Below the pieces are notes generated by a model. The model saw nothing but the letters and a program-made list of their open reading frames with translations. It had not been told where the DNA came from and did not search any database. DNA of 64,000 nucleotides from an uncultured Bacteroides sp. (GTDB taxonomy: Bacteria > Bacteroidota > Bacteroidia > Bacteroidales > Bacteroidaceae). Below are positions 10,301-18,751 of the stretch, in pieces. The first letter of the stretch is position 1, and every line of letters begins with the position of its first letter. Position numbers and translations under genes: made by a program. The DNA is taken from assembly GCA_902388495.1 (NCBI GenBank), contig CABMPP010000009.1, forward strand, positions 62,001-126,000. Reading direction: 5' to 3'.

Positions 10301-10599
10301 CCAGCAACTTCCTTACGGAGAACGGTGTAGAGAATACCCGCGTCTACTGGCCCAGTGAGCCGGAGAAACAACCGCAGGCACTCGACATGCTGCACAAAAA
10401 GGAGATCGATATGGTAGTAAACATCCCGAAGAACCTCACCGCAGGCGAGTTGACAAACGGCTACAAGATACGCCGTGCCGCCATCGACCTCAACATTCCG
10501 TTGATTACGAATGCCCGTCTGGCAAGTGCGTTTATCCATGCCTTCTGCACGATGACGCTGGATGATTTGGCTATCAAGTCATGGTCGGAATATAAGTAA
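7366..10599 (+). CDS. carB: Carbamoyl-phosphate synthase large subunit
   Basis: Uses ammonia from CarA, bicarbonate and two ATP to make carbamoyl phosphate. The 1077 residues show the duplicated ATP-grasp layout: first half begins [20 protein letters not shown] with [20 protein letters not shown], second half begins [20 protein letters not shown] with [17 protein letters not shown]. A C-terminal MGS-like allosteric domain follows ([19 protein letters not shown]). Length and motif set are complete. The stop codon lies inside the first unit of a 22-bp repeat, and the gene converges on the helicase gene through a shared hairpin. Confidence 0.98.
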   Translation: [1077 protein letters not shown]

Positions 10600-10655
10600 T
10601 GCCACACTTGGGCAGCTCAAATGCCACACTTCCTTTACTCAAGTGTGGCATTTGA
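10598..10655 (+). repeat. Two direct 22-bp repeat units plus an inverted half unit at the carB end
   Basis: The core AATGCCACACTT begins at 10598 and again at 10620, a 22-bp offset, and its inverted copy AAGTGTGGCATT occupies 10641-10652. The first unit covers the carB stop codon. The inverted copy encodes the last residues of the helicase on the other strand. As in the array after glmS, a 12-nt core is conserved and the rest of the unit varies. Confidence 0.8.
10617..10655. terminator. Bidirectional terminator between carB and the helicase gene
   Basis: A perfect 15-bp inverted repeat (arms 10617-10631 and 10641-10655, TCAAATGCCACACTT) with a 9-nt loop lies between two convergent genes. The helicase stop codon (10635-10637) sits in the loop. 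T-rich tracts are short on both sides, so termination efficiency cannot be judged. Confidence 0.7.
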
Positions 10656-13600
10656 ATTGTCGCCCACAAACCAGTCTATCACCTGCCCAAGCTCTGCATG
10701 TAGCTCATCTTCCGTAAAGTCTATATCCGACGGATAAATCAGGCACATCCATAAATCCGGTTCTTCTGATATTTTCTGATAATGAGAGGCAGGCAATAGT
10801 GGAAATGTTATTGCCGGATCACTAATCATGACTTCAAAGATCAGCTGGTAAGGATGCGAATATATGACGTGATGCCGCATCCGGTAATCAGGTCCGGTCA
10901 GGAAAGAATATTTGGGAATAGGACGGATTTCCGGTTCTTCTATATCCGTTTCTACATCCACAACTACGTCTTCAAAAGAAGGCAAATCTGTGTAAAGCAG
11001 TCGTCTCAAACCGGTATCTTCCTCCGAGAAGCGGATGATCTGCGTATTGAAGTTCCCATTCTTCTGCGACCATATCTCATAGTCACCGATAAAATAGACA
11101 CGCTTCTTTGCACGGGTTACCGCTACATTCAGGATATTGCTGTTTACCCATGCAATAGCTCCCGTAGACGAAGGCTGACATCCCAGCAAGAAGATGACTT
11201 CCTCCGCCTCCTTGCCCTGGAATTTATGCACTGTGCCGCAATTAGCCTCTGCCCACCTCTTGTATTTGGGCAGTAGCCATTCATTTTCCTTCAGCTGCAA
11301 TGCCTTCCTTACAGCTGTTTTCACCCCGTTGACAACGGTTGTAAAAGGAGATATGACGTACAACTTCCGGTTATCTTTTCCTTCGTAATGCTTCTTCATC
11401 CAGGATAAGATAATCCGAAGACAGAGTTCTCCCTGCTCGGGTACGTAGTGGTTGCCTCCTCCATTAGCCATATTCCTCTTTGAGGGTACATCTATCCATA
11501 GCGAGTGGTCGAATAACAATTCCTGCTGTTCGTCTGCCTTTACTTCATCCTTTGTGCCCAGTATCATCGTTCCGTCATAAGAAACCCGATTGGAAATGCT
11601 GAACATCGGATTGATGCACCGCCGATGTACCACTAACGGACACCCTACCCAGGTTTCGCCTATCCACGCTCCATACGGATTAATTCGGTCGGCAAACCCT
11701 TGTACGGAATGAGACTTTGACAGATAGGCTGCCAGAGAAGCGATTCTGCACTTCTTCTGATAAAGACTCATCAGCGTTTCATCGGTGGTCACCACCGGTT
11801 CCACTTGCTTCGGATCGCCTACAATGATTGCTTTCTTTGCCCTCCACAGAGCGCCTACGGCACATTGTGGGGCGGCTTGTCCGGCTTCGTCTACAATCAA
11901 TAGTCCCAGTTGTTCCTTACCTACGTACTCCAGCATTTTCTGCACCGAAGCAAAAGTAGTGGAGACCACCGGTACAAGGAAGAAGAGACTGTTGAGCAGG
12001 GAAGGGAAGATCAGCGCCTTTTCTTCGGAGGTATATTTACCTTCCCAGAGATATATGAGGGAATAAAGATTGCACCGCCACTTGAAAGAATGGATGATAA
12101 ACGAACCATGCAATACAAGTGCCCGGTAGAACAGCTCTTCCCTTGCTTTGTCGAAAGCTGCATTTTTCAGAGGATTGGCAGGCTGCATCTTTTCATTGGC
12201 TTCTTCAAACAGAGCTTCGTTGCAGGACAGTCTATGGCGCAACTGCTCTACAAGCCGGTATTGCTCCATAAACTGCTCTTTGGCATCCTCGAAAGTAGGG
12301 AAGCGCCCTTTGAATTCGGCGGCTACCTTTTTGTTATCTGCCTTGCTGCTGATTTTGGAGGCAAACTGTTTCAGCACCATTTCGCAGAAAGAGCGGATGT
12401 TATCGCTTTTACCCAGTCGTGCCGAAATCAGTCCCCAGGCTTTCTTTGTCTGTTTGTCAGGTTCCGTAGAGCCGTTGAGCATATTTGTGGCAAGCTCGCC
12501 GAAGAACAGGTCGCGTTCTTCACTGAACTTCAGCGTGTGCCCGGCTTCTTTCATGGCTTGTGCCTTGGGAAGTTTGCTCATTTCCGGCAGTTCGAAGGTG
12601 ATGTTCTCTACTGCCGCATTATTGCAGGATGCCACCAGAATGCCATAATCATCGAGTCCGGATTGTGTTTTAAAAGCGAACGTACTCTGTGACTGTGTTT
12701 TGCCTTCCAATGTTTTATTCAGAATGGCATCATAACCGAAAGCGTCATCCGGTTTCTTTAGGTTTGCCAGTAAGCGTGCCCGACGCACTATATATTCGGC
12801 TATGATATCTTTAAGCAACGTTGTTTTTCCGGTTCCCGGAGGGCCGTTGACGGAGAAGATGCCGCATCCGCCTTGCCGTTCATCCGTCAAGGCTATGTTG
12901 ATGGCCATTTGCTGCATCAGTGCGGGGGCAAACTCAGAAGGCCAGCGTCCCATGGGGTATTTCTCCGGTTGCAGCCACTTCCGGTAATTCTCTGCGGAGC
13001 AGATGCTGTGGCGTCCTTCAACGGACTTTAACGGTGCATTGATATAGGTATTCAACAGCAGGGCAGACTCTTTGCTTTGTAAGCTCCTGCGTACCCGGCT
13101 CAGGTCTTTGGCATAGAAACTCTGGTTCAAGTCAGTATCATTTTCCAGCAGCGTACGGATGCATATTTTCTTTAACTCCTTCTTGCGGTAGAGTTCGGTA
13201 GAGTAAAACAGGTTTTGTATATGCAGTTCCGTCATCAACTGCTTCACCTTCTCCAGCAGTCGTCCGTACAATTCGCCGTCCGGAATATCTGCCTGGAAAA
13301 ACTCATCGCCTTCCTTTATCAAAGGTTCTAAATTATCCTCATTGATCGTCCGGTCGTGCAGCAAGCAACTTATCGCCCAGATATAGGAGGAAAGTTGAAA
13401 TGAGCCTTTTATGTATTTACCTTCGGGAGATAGCTCTATGGTATAGAGCACGCTGACTTCCCAATTCTTTTCGAGCAGCTTTCTGAAACGTTTATTGTCT
13501 TCTTCGGCAGGAATGCGATTGTACAGCGCCGAGAACAGTTCGAACTTCGACACTCCGCCTGCATAGACGCGGAAGTTCTCGTCACCTTCTTCGGAAGGGT

Positions 13601-13799
13601 GTATAAAGTCGTTCAGTTCATCTTGCGAACCGGCATATTTCAATCTTACTTTTTCAGAGTCGGTATTGCTGTTTGTCGGTTTAGGGAAAGAAATTTCTTG
13701 AAAATACTCCAAGGCTTCCCAATAGGCTACTATATTAGTCGTGTCGCGCGAATCATTGGTAACTGAGCTTAGCAGTTCTTTCAGGGATGTCAGGTTCAT
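10635..13799 (-). CDS. Large superfamily 1 (Upf1/DNA2-like) helicase
   Basis: A 1054-residue ATP-dependent DNA or RNA helicase with AAA_11/AAA_12-like halves. Walker A GPPGTGKTTLL lies near residue 320 and Walker B LLIVDEAGQAAPQ near 632, with GDPKQVEPVV (motif III) following; motifs V and VI appear as HKFQGKEAEEVIF and NVAVTRAKKRVYFIG. About 300 residues lie between motifs I and II, and a 300-residue N-terminal region shows no motif I recognise. Proteins of this plan occur as housekeeping and as defence-linked helicases; the neighbours (carB, AraC) do not suggest a defence island. It is a single convergent gene whose last codons overlap the repeat-derived hairpin. Confidence 0.85.
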   Translation of the reverse strand: MNLTSLKELLSSVTNDSRDTTNIVAYWEALEYFQEISFPKPTNSNTDSEKVRLKYAGSQDELNDFIHPSEEGDENFRVYAGGVSKFELFSALYNRIPAEEDNKRFRKLLEKNWEVSVLYTIELSPEGKYIKGSFQLSSYIWAISCLLHDRTINEDNLEPLIKEGDEFFQADIPDGELYGRLLEKVKQLMTELHIQNLFYSTELYRKKELKKICIRTLLENDTDLNQSFYAKDLSRVRRSLQSKESALLLNTYINAPLKSVEGRHSICSAENYRKWLQPEKYPMGRWPSEFAPALMQQMAINIALTDERQGGCGIFSVNGPPGTGKTTLLKDIIAEYIVRRARLLANLKKPDDAFGYDAILNKTLEGKTQSQSTFAFKTQSGLDDYGILVASCNNAAVENITFELPEMSKLPKAQAMKEAGHTLKFSEERDLFFGELATNMLNGSTEPDKQTKKAWGLISARLGKSDNIRSFCEMVLKQFASKISSKADNKKVAAEFKGRFPTFEDAKEQFMEQYRLVEQLRHRLSCNEALFEEANEKMQPANPLKNAAFDKAREELFYRALVLHGSFIIHSFKWRCNLYSLIYLWEGKYTSEEKALIFPSLLNSLFFLVPVVSTTFASVQKMLEYVGKEQLGLLIVDEAGQAAPQCAVGALWRAKKAIIVGDPKQVEPVVTTDETLMSLYQKKCRIASLAAYLSKSHSVQGFADRINPYGAWIGETWVGCPLVVHRRCINPMFSISNRVSYDGTMILGTKDEVKADEQQELLFDHSLWIDVPSKRNMANGGGNHYVPEQGELCLRIILSWMKKHYEGKDNRKLYVISPFTTVVNGVKTAVRKALQLKENEWLLPKYKRWAEANCGTVHKFQGKEAEEVIFLLGCQPSSTGAIAWVNSNILNVAVTRAKKRVYFIGDYEIWSQKNGNFNTQIIRFSEEDTGLRRLLYTDLPSFEDVVVDVETDIEEPEIRPIPKYSFLTGPDYRMRHHVIYSHPYQLIFEVMISDPAITFPLLPASHYQKISEEPDLWMCLIYPSDIDFTEDELHAELGQVIDWFVGDNSNATLE

Positions 13800-13858
13800 C
13801 AGTTTATAGGATTATTTTGAGTTTCTACCTACAAAGATATGTTTTTTTTATTTGATAT

Positions 13859-14761
13859 TTACATTTGCTTCTGATATTCTGCCGGAGTCATCCCCGTCAT
13901 TCTCTTAAAGAACTTCGAGAAGAACGACGGATTGGGAAAGTTCAGTTCATCCGATATCTGGAACACCAGCAGGTCGCTGTGCTTCAACAGTACCTTGGCT
14001 TCGAGGATGACGGCTTGGTTTATCCATTGCATCACCGTCTGTCCGCTTACTTCACGGATCACCGTACTCAGGTAGTGGGGCGTCAGGCATAGCTTGTCGG
14101 CGTAGAAGCTGATGTTGCGTTGGTGCTTGCCGTACTCGTTTACCAGAGCGATGAAGCGGCGGTACACTTCCTCCTGGCGGGAGAGGCGGGAGGGGAGGGA
14201 AACTTGTTTCTGGTCCCGTATGTATCTTATATCATATAGCAAGGCGGTGATTAAGTTTTGCACCACCTCCCGACGGAAAGGAGTGCGGTGCATGGTTTCC
14301 CATAGCAGTGAGAAGAATCTGTCGGTACGTTCCCATTCCTCGGTGGTCAGTGAGAGGGGAAGCCCGTATTGCCCGCATATATCCGTTATGTTGCTGTTCT
14401 GCATGGCAGGCAGGAAGTCATTTTCGGGGACGATTATCTGAAAATCATAATCCGGACTTATCTCGATCAACTCTATCAGAGAATTGGGCGGGGAGATGAC
14501 AATCATCTGCTCCCTTACTTCGTGTTCCACAAGGTTGATGGATATACGCCCCACACCACGCATGATGCGTATGATGCGGCACTCTTGGGTACGGTAAGGC
14601 TGCCCTGTGCGGAACAATGAACTTTGCATTTGCGCAAAGCTGACTACCATGCCTACTCCTTGCCGTATGGAGCGGAATTCGGCATGTGTGATGAGGTCGG
14701 CCCTGTCTCTCAACTCTTGAAATCCAAGACTCAGAGGTTTGCTCTTTTCTGTTGTTTTCAT
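13859..14761 (-). CDS. AraC-family transcriptional regulator
   Basis: A roughly 300-residue regulator with a cupin-like N-terminal ligand domain and a C-terminal AraC double helix-turn-helix (ADKLCLTPHYLSTVIREVSG, then FPNPSFFSKFFKRMTGMTPAEY). The ORF is open up to an ATG at 14821, but a perfect TATCTTTG -7 box lies inside that extension, so the start MKTTEKSKPL at 14761 is preferred. It is divergent from the efflux operon, which it probably controls in response to a substrate of the pump. The inducer cannot be read from the sequence. Confidence 0.88.
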   Translation of the reverse strand: MKTTEKSKPLSLGFQELRDRADLITHAEFRSIRQGVGMVVSFAQMQSSLFRTGQPYRTQECRIIRIMRGVGRISINLVEHEVREQMIVISPPNSLIELIEISPDYDFQIIVPENDFLPAMQNSNITDICGQYGLPLSLTTEEWERTDRFFSLLWETMHRTPFRREVVQNLITALLYDIRYIRDQKQVSLPSRLSRQEEVYRRFIALVNEYGKHQRNISFYADKLCLTPHYLSTVIREVSGQTVMQWINQAVILEAKVLLKHSDLLVFQISDELNFPNPSFFSKFFKRMTGMTPAEYQKQM

Positions 14762-14787
14762 TTCTGTTAACGGATGTATATCTGTGG

Positions 14788-14795
14788 CAAAGATA
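14788..14795 (-). promoter_or_regulatory. Probable -7 box of the AraC-type gene
   Basis: TATCTTTG on the minus strand is a full -7 match. Transcription would begin near 14781, which makes the upstream ATG at 14821 unusable and supports translation from 14761. No clear -33 element is seen. Confidence 0.55.
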
Positions 14796-14891
14796 AGAAA
14801 ACGGGCGAATATATTATCCATTATTGTTGTAAATCGAACAAATGGGACATCTTGTGCGATTAATAGAAAGTAATCATATATCTTTATAGCC

Positions 14892-14899
14892 TATCTTTG
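14892..14899 (+). promoter_or_regulatory. Probable -7 box of the efflux operon
   Basis: TATCTTTG on the plus strand, 182 nt before the TolC-like start, facing away from the AraC promoter. The -33 region is degenerate, as expected for an activator-dependent promoter. It leaves a leader of about 175 nt holding a short ORF and a long inverted repeat. Confidence 0.55.
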
Positions 14900-14935
14900 C
14901 ACTGTCGAAACAGAACAGAAAACAAAATAGAAAAG

Positions 14936-14962
14936 ATGATAGACATGAGCTATATTTTTTAG
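14936..14962 (+). CDS. Possible 8-codon leader ORF in the efflux operon leader
   Basis: ATG at 14936 opens a reading frame of eight codons (MIDMSYIF) ending with TAG at 14960-14962. Its last codons lie in the left arm of the 26-bp inverted repeat that follows. The position, just after the predicted transcription start, is what a leader peptide would have, but an eight-codon frame can easily occur by chance. Confidence 0.2.
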   Translation: MIDMSYIF

Positions 14963-15042
14963 ACAGAAGAACAAAAGAACATATTAGAAAATATAAGCTA
15001 TAGCATATCATGAATTTGTTCTTTTGTTCTTCTGTCTAAAAA
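14956..15042. repeat. 26-bp perfect inverted repeat in the efflux operon leader
   Basis: Arms 14956-14981 and 15017-15042 are exact reverse complements (arm contains GACAGAAGAACAAAAGAACA) around a 35-nt AT-rich spacer. In RNA this forms a very stable stem between the predicted transcription start and the TolC-like gene. GAAC occurs twice in each arm. It could be an attenuator-like structure, an operator dyad or a mobile-element relic. Confidence 0.85.
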
Positions 15043-15080
15043 TAATTCTTTTGTCATTTAACTCATAACAGAAACAGAAT

Positions 15081-16349
15081 ATGAAAATGAAACGAATCCT
15101 TCTTTCTTTCTCCCTTCTTGTTGGCGCAACGTTGATGCATGCCCAACTGACGTTGGACGAGTGCCGGCGCCAGGCACAGGCCAACTATCCGTTGGTACGC
15201 CAATACGGACTGATAGAGAAAGCACGCGAGTACGACCTTTCCAATGCCGGGAAAGGTTATCTGCCCCAATTCTCATTGTCCGGTAAGGCGACGTACCAGA
15301 GTGAAATAACCCGGTTGCCGGTGGAGATACCGGGCATTGATGTAAAGACTGCTCCGAAAGACCAGTACCAGGTGATGCTCGAAGTGCAGCAGACCCTTTG
15401 GGACGGTGGCGATATCCGTTCCAGGAAACGCCTGACGCGTGCCGCCTCGGATGTGGAGATGGAAAAACAAAACGTCGACATGTATGCTTTGAACGACCGT
15501 GTAAACCAACTATTCTTCGGCATCCTGCTGCTGGACGAACAACTGAAGCAGAACCAACTGCTGCTGGATGACCTGGGACGGACACATAAGCAAGTTTCGG
15601 ACTACATAGCCAATGGCATAGCCAGCCAGAGCGACCTGGATGCCGTCAGTGTGGAACAACTGAATACCAAGCAGCGCCGTGTGGAACTGGAAACCTCGCG
15701 CCGTGCCTACCTGAACATGCTTTCTGCCTTTATCGGTAAGGAGGTGTCCTCGGAAACGTCTTTGGTGAAGCCGCCCTTGGAAGAAACCGGTGCCGTGGAG
15801 GGTGGGCTGAATAATCGTCCGGAACTTCGCTGGTTCGATGCGCAGGGCGAACAGTTGAGGGTGCAGGAAGCTACCCTAAACACGCGCCTGATGCCCCGCT
15901 TCGGACTCTTTGTGCAAGGGGCTTACGGCAATCCGGGGCTGAATATGCTGAAGGATGAATTCGATACCTATTATATAGCGGGCGTACGCATGTCGTGGAA
16001 CTTCGGTAGCTTGTATACCTTGAAGAACGACCGCCGCCGGATAGACAACAACCGTCGCCGGATAGAATCGAGCCGCGACGTGTTCCTTTTCAATACCCGC
16101 CTCGAAGCTACCCGGCAGGATGCAAATGTAATCTCCATGCGCCGGCAGATGGCAGATGATAATGAAATCATCCGTTTGCGTGAGAACATCCGCCGTGCCG
16201 CCGAAGCCAAGGTGGAGAACGGTACGCTGACCGTGACCGATATGCTACGCGAGATTACGAATGAAAACCTGGCCCGCCAGACCAAGGCACTGCATGAGGT
16301 GCAGTTGCTGATGAATATCTGGCAGTTGAAGTATACGTTGAATCAATGA
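15081..16349 (+). CDS. TolC-family outer membrane efflux protein
   Basis: Outer membrane channel component, 422 residues, with a signal peptide (ILLSFSLLVGATLMHAQ) and two OEP repeats rich in long amphipathic helices (for example RLTRAASDVEMEKQNVDMYA and ENIRRAAEAKVENGTLTVTD). It is the first gene of a five-gene operon; the HlyD-like gene follows after 25 nt. The expected role is the exit duct of a tripartite ABC exporter. Length and layout fit the family. Confidence 0.9.
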   Translation: MKMKRILLSFSLLVGATLMHAQLTLDECRRQAQANYPLVRQYGLIEKAREYDLSNAGKGYLPQFSLSGKATYQSEITRLPVEIPGIDVKTAPKDQYQVMLEVQQTLWDGGDIRSRKRLTRAASDVEMEKQNVDMYALNDRVNQLFFGILLLDEQLKQNQLLLDDLGRTHKQVSDYIANGIASQSDLDAVSVEQLNTKQRRVELETSRRAYLNMLSAFIGKEVSSETSLVKPPLEETGAVEGGLNNRPELRWFDAQGEQLRVQEATLNTRLMPRFGLFVQGAYGNPGLNMLKDEFDTYYIAGVRMSWNFGSLYTLKNDRRRIDNNRRRIESSRDVFLFNTRLEATRQDANVISMRRQMADDNEIIRLRENIRRAAEAKVENGTLTVTDMLREITNENLARQTKALHEVQLLMNIWQLKYTLNQ

Positions 16350-16374
16350 AAATAATAATAAAACATACATCATT

Positions 16375-17265
16375 ATGAAATCATTAAAACTATTTCCCCT
16401 CCTGTTCCTTCTTGCTGCTTGTGGAAACGGCACGCCTGAATACGATGCTACGGGAACCTTTGAAGCCACCGAGGTTATTGTATCGGCCGAAGCTTCGGGC
16501 AAGCTGCTCAGTTTCGACATTGAAGAAGGCACGGCATTGAAAGCCGGTCAGGAAGTCGGCATCATCGACACCGTACAGCTCTACCTGAAAAAGCTCCAGC
16601 TAGAAGCCAGTGTCAAGTCCGTAGAAGGGCAGCGTCCCGACATCCTGAAGCAAGTGGCCGCCACCAAGGAACAGATTGTGCAGGCCCGGCGCGAACGCGA
16701 CCGTGTCTCCAACCTGCTCCGTGTAGGCGCCGCCAATCAGAAACAACTGGACGATGCCGAGTCACTGCTCGAAGTGCTGAACAAACAGCTCGCAGCCCAG
16801 AACTCCACCTTGCGAAACAGTGACCGGAGCCTGACGTGGCAAAGCTCCTCCGTCGGTATCCAGGTGGCGCAGGTCGAAGACCAACTGAGCAAATGCCACA
16901 TCACCTCTCCGCTGACGGGAACCGTCCTTGCCAAATACGCCGAAGCCGGTGAGTTGGCTGCTCCCGGCACACCGCTGTTCAAGGTGGCTGATATGGAGCA
17001 GATTTATCTTCGCGCCTACATCACTTCCGAACAGCTTGCCGACATCAAGCTGGGACAAAAGGTAACCGTTTACTCCGATTATGGCAAGGACATTCAGAAG
17101 GAATACCCGGGCATCGTCACCTGGATTTCCGAGACCTCCGAATTTACGCCGAAGACCATTCTGACGAAAGACGAACGTGCCAACCTGGTATATGCCGTGA
17201 AGATAGCTGTGAAGAATGACGGGATGCTGAAAATAGGAATGTATGGAGGCTGTAACTTTAAATAG
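16375..17265 (+). CDS. HlyD-family periplasmic adaptor lipoprotein
   Basis: A 296-residue membrane-fusion protein linking the ABC permeases to the TolC-like channel. The signal peptide ends in a lipobox (LLAAC, Cys16), so it is a lipoprotein rather than membrane-spanning. A biotinyl-lipoyl-like segment (VSAEASGKLLSFDIEEGTAL) is followed by a coiled-coil hairpin (about 65-150) and a beta-barrel part (ITSPLTGTVLAKYAEAGELA). It is similar in plan to E. coli YbhG/YhiI. Its end overlaps the ATPase start by 23 nt, implying translational coupling. Confidence 0.9.
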   Translation: MKSLKLFPLLFLLAACGNGTPEYDATGTFEATEVIVSAEASGKLLSFDIEEGTALKAGQEVGIIDTVQLYLKKLQLEASVKSVEGQRPDILKQVAATKEQIVQARRERDRVSNLLRVGAANQKQLDDAESLLEVLNKQLAAQNSTLRNSDRSLTWQSSSVGIQVAQVEDQLSKCHITSPLTGTVLAKYAEAGELAAPGTPLFKVADMEQIYLRAYITSEQLADIKLGQKVTVYSDYGKDIQKEYPGIVTWISETSEFTPKTILTKDERANLVYAVKIAVKNDGMLKIGMYGGCNFK

Positions 17266-18700
17266 TGTCACCAAGCACTACGGCAAGGTAGAAGCCTTGC
17301 AAGGTGTCTCTCTCTCCGTGAAGCCCGGTGAACTCTTTGGCATCATCGGCCCGGACGGTGCAGGGAAGACCTCGCTCTTCCGCATCCTCACCACCTTGCT
17401 GCTGGCGGACAGCGGGACAGCTACCGTCTGCGGACTGGATGTGGTGAAGGATTATAAAGCCATACGCCGCCGGGTGGGCTATATGCCCGGACGCTTCTCC
17501 CTCTATCAGGACCTGACGGTAGAAGAAAACCTGAACTTCTTCGCCACCGTCTTCCATACCACCATCGAGGAGAACTACGATTTGGTGAAGGACATCTACC
17601 GACAGATAGAACCTTTCCGCAAGCGCCGTGCCGGAGCTTTGTCGGGAGGTATGAAGCAAAAGCTTGCCCTCAGTTGCGCCCTCATCCACAAGCCGGATGT
17701 GCTCTTTCTGGACGAACCGACAACGGGTGTAGACCCCGTATCGCGCAAGGAGTTTTGGGAAATGCTGCGCCGCCTCAAGGAACAAGGTATCACGATCATT
17801 GCTTCCACGCCCATCATCGACGAGGCCCGCCAGTGCGACCGTATCGCCTTCATCAACGAAGGCCGGATACATGGCATCGATACTCCCGAACGCATCTTGG
17901 AGCAATTTGCCGACATCCTTTGTCCTGCCGGCTTGCAGCACGATAAGGCAGAGCACCGCGAAGACTACGTCATCGAAGTGAACGACCTGACCAAACGCTT
18001 CGGCAGCTTTACCGCCGTCGACCGTATCTCGTTCCGCGTTCACCGGGGTGAAATCTTCGGCTTTCTCGGTGCCAACGGTGCAGGCAAGACTACCGCCATG
18101 CGTATGCTCACGGGACTTAGCCATCCCACCGACGGCACAGCCCGTGTAGCCGGTTTCGACATCGCCACCCAGACCGAAGACGTGAAGAAGAACATCGGCT
18201 ATATGAGCCAGAAATTCTCCCTCTACGAGGACCTCAAAGTATGGGAGAACATCCGTCTCTTTGCCGGTATCTATGGAATCCCCGATGCTGAAATTGCCCC
18301 CAAGACGGATGAGCTGTTGCAACGTATCGGCCTTGCCGCCGAACGCGATACGCTGGTGAAGAGTCTGCCTTTGGGATGGAAACAGAAGCTTGCCTTCTCC
18401 GTCTCCATCTTCCATGAACCGAAGATCGTCTTCCTGGACGAACCTACGGGAGGTGTCGACCCCGCCACCCGCCGCCAGTTCTGGGAACTCATCTACCAGG
18501 CTGCCGACCGTGGCATCACCATTTTCGTCACCACCCACTTCATGGACGAGGCCGAGTATTGCGACCGTATCTCCATCATGGTGGACGGTGTGATCCGTGC
18601 CCTCGACACCCCTGCCGAACTGAAACGACAATTCGGGGCCGAGACCATGGACGACGTATTCCAGCAACTGGCACGCCAGGCTGTGCGGACGGCAGACTGA
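17243..18700 (+). CDS. ABC exporter ATPase with two fused nucleotide-binding domains
   Basis: A 485-residue protein with two complete ABC ATPase domains in tandem, like YbhF. Domain 1: Walker A GPDGAGKT, signature LSGGMKQ, Walker B VLFLDEPTTGVDP. Domain 2: Walker A GANGAGKT, a divergent signature (LPLGWKQKLAF) and Walker B IVFLDEPTGGVDP. The altered second signature is also usual in YbhF-type proteins, so it is not necessarily a defect. It powers the two permeases encoded next. A cytoplasmic location is expected. Confidence 0.92.
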   Translation: MEAVTLNSVTKHYGKVEALQGVSLSVKPGELFGIIGPDGAGKTSLFRILTTLLLADSGTATVCGLDVVKDYKAIRRRVGYMPGRFSLYQDLTVEENLNFFATVFHTTIEENYDLVKDIYRQIEPFRKRRAGALSGGMKQKLALSCALIHKPDVLFLDEPTTGVDPVSRKEFWEMLRRLKEQGITIIASTPIIDEARQCDRIAFINEGRIHGIDTPERILEQFADILCPAGLQHDKAEHREDYVIEVNDLTKRFGSFTAVDRISFRVHRGEIFGFLGANGAGKTTAMRMLTGLSHPTDGTARVAGFDIATQTEDVKKNIGYMSQKFSLYEDLKVWENIRLFAGIYGIPDAEIAPKTDELLQRIGLAAERDTLVKSLPLGWKQKLAFSVSIFHEPKIVFLDEPTGGVDPATRRQFWELIYQAADRGITIFVTTHFMDEAEYCDRISIMVDGVIRALDTPAELKRQFGAETMDDVFQQLARQAVRTAD

Positions 18701-18751
18701 TGGAGTGTCTGTGAAATCCGTGTAATCCGTGCCTAAAATATAGATAGAACA

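Noticed and set aside
14956..15042. Invertible promoter at the 26-bp inverted repeat
   Set aside because: The spacer is only 35 nt and contains no -7/-33 elements on either strand, so inversion would not switch transcription.
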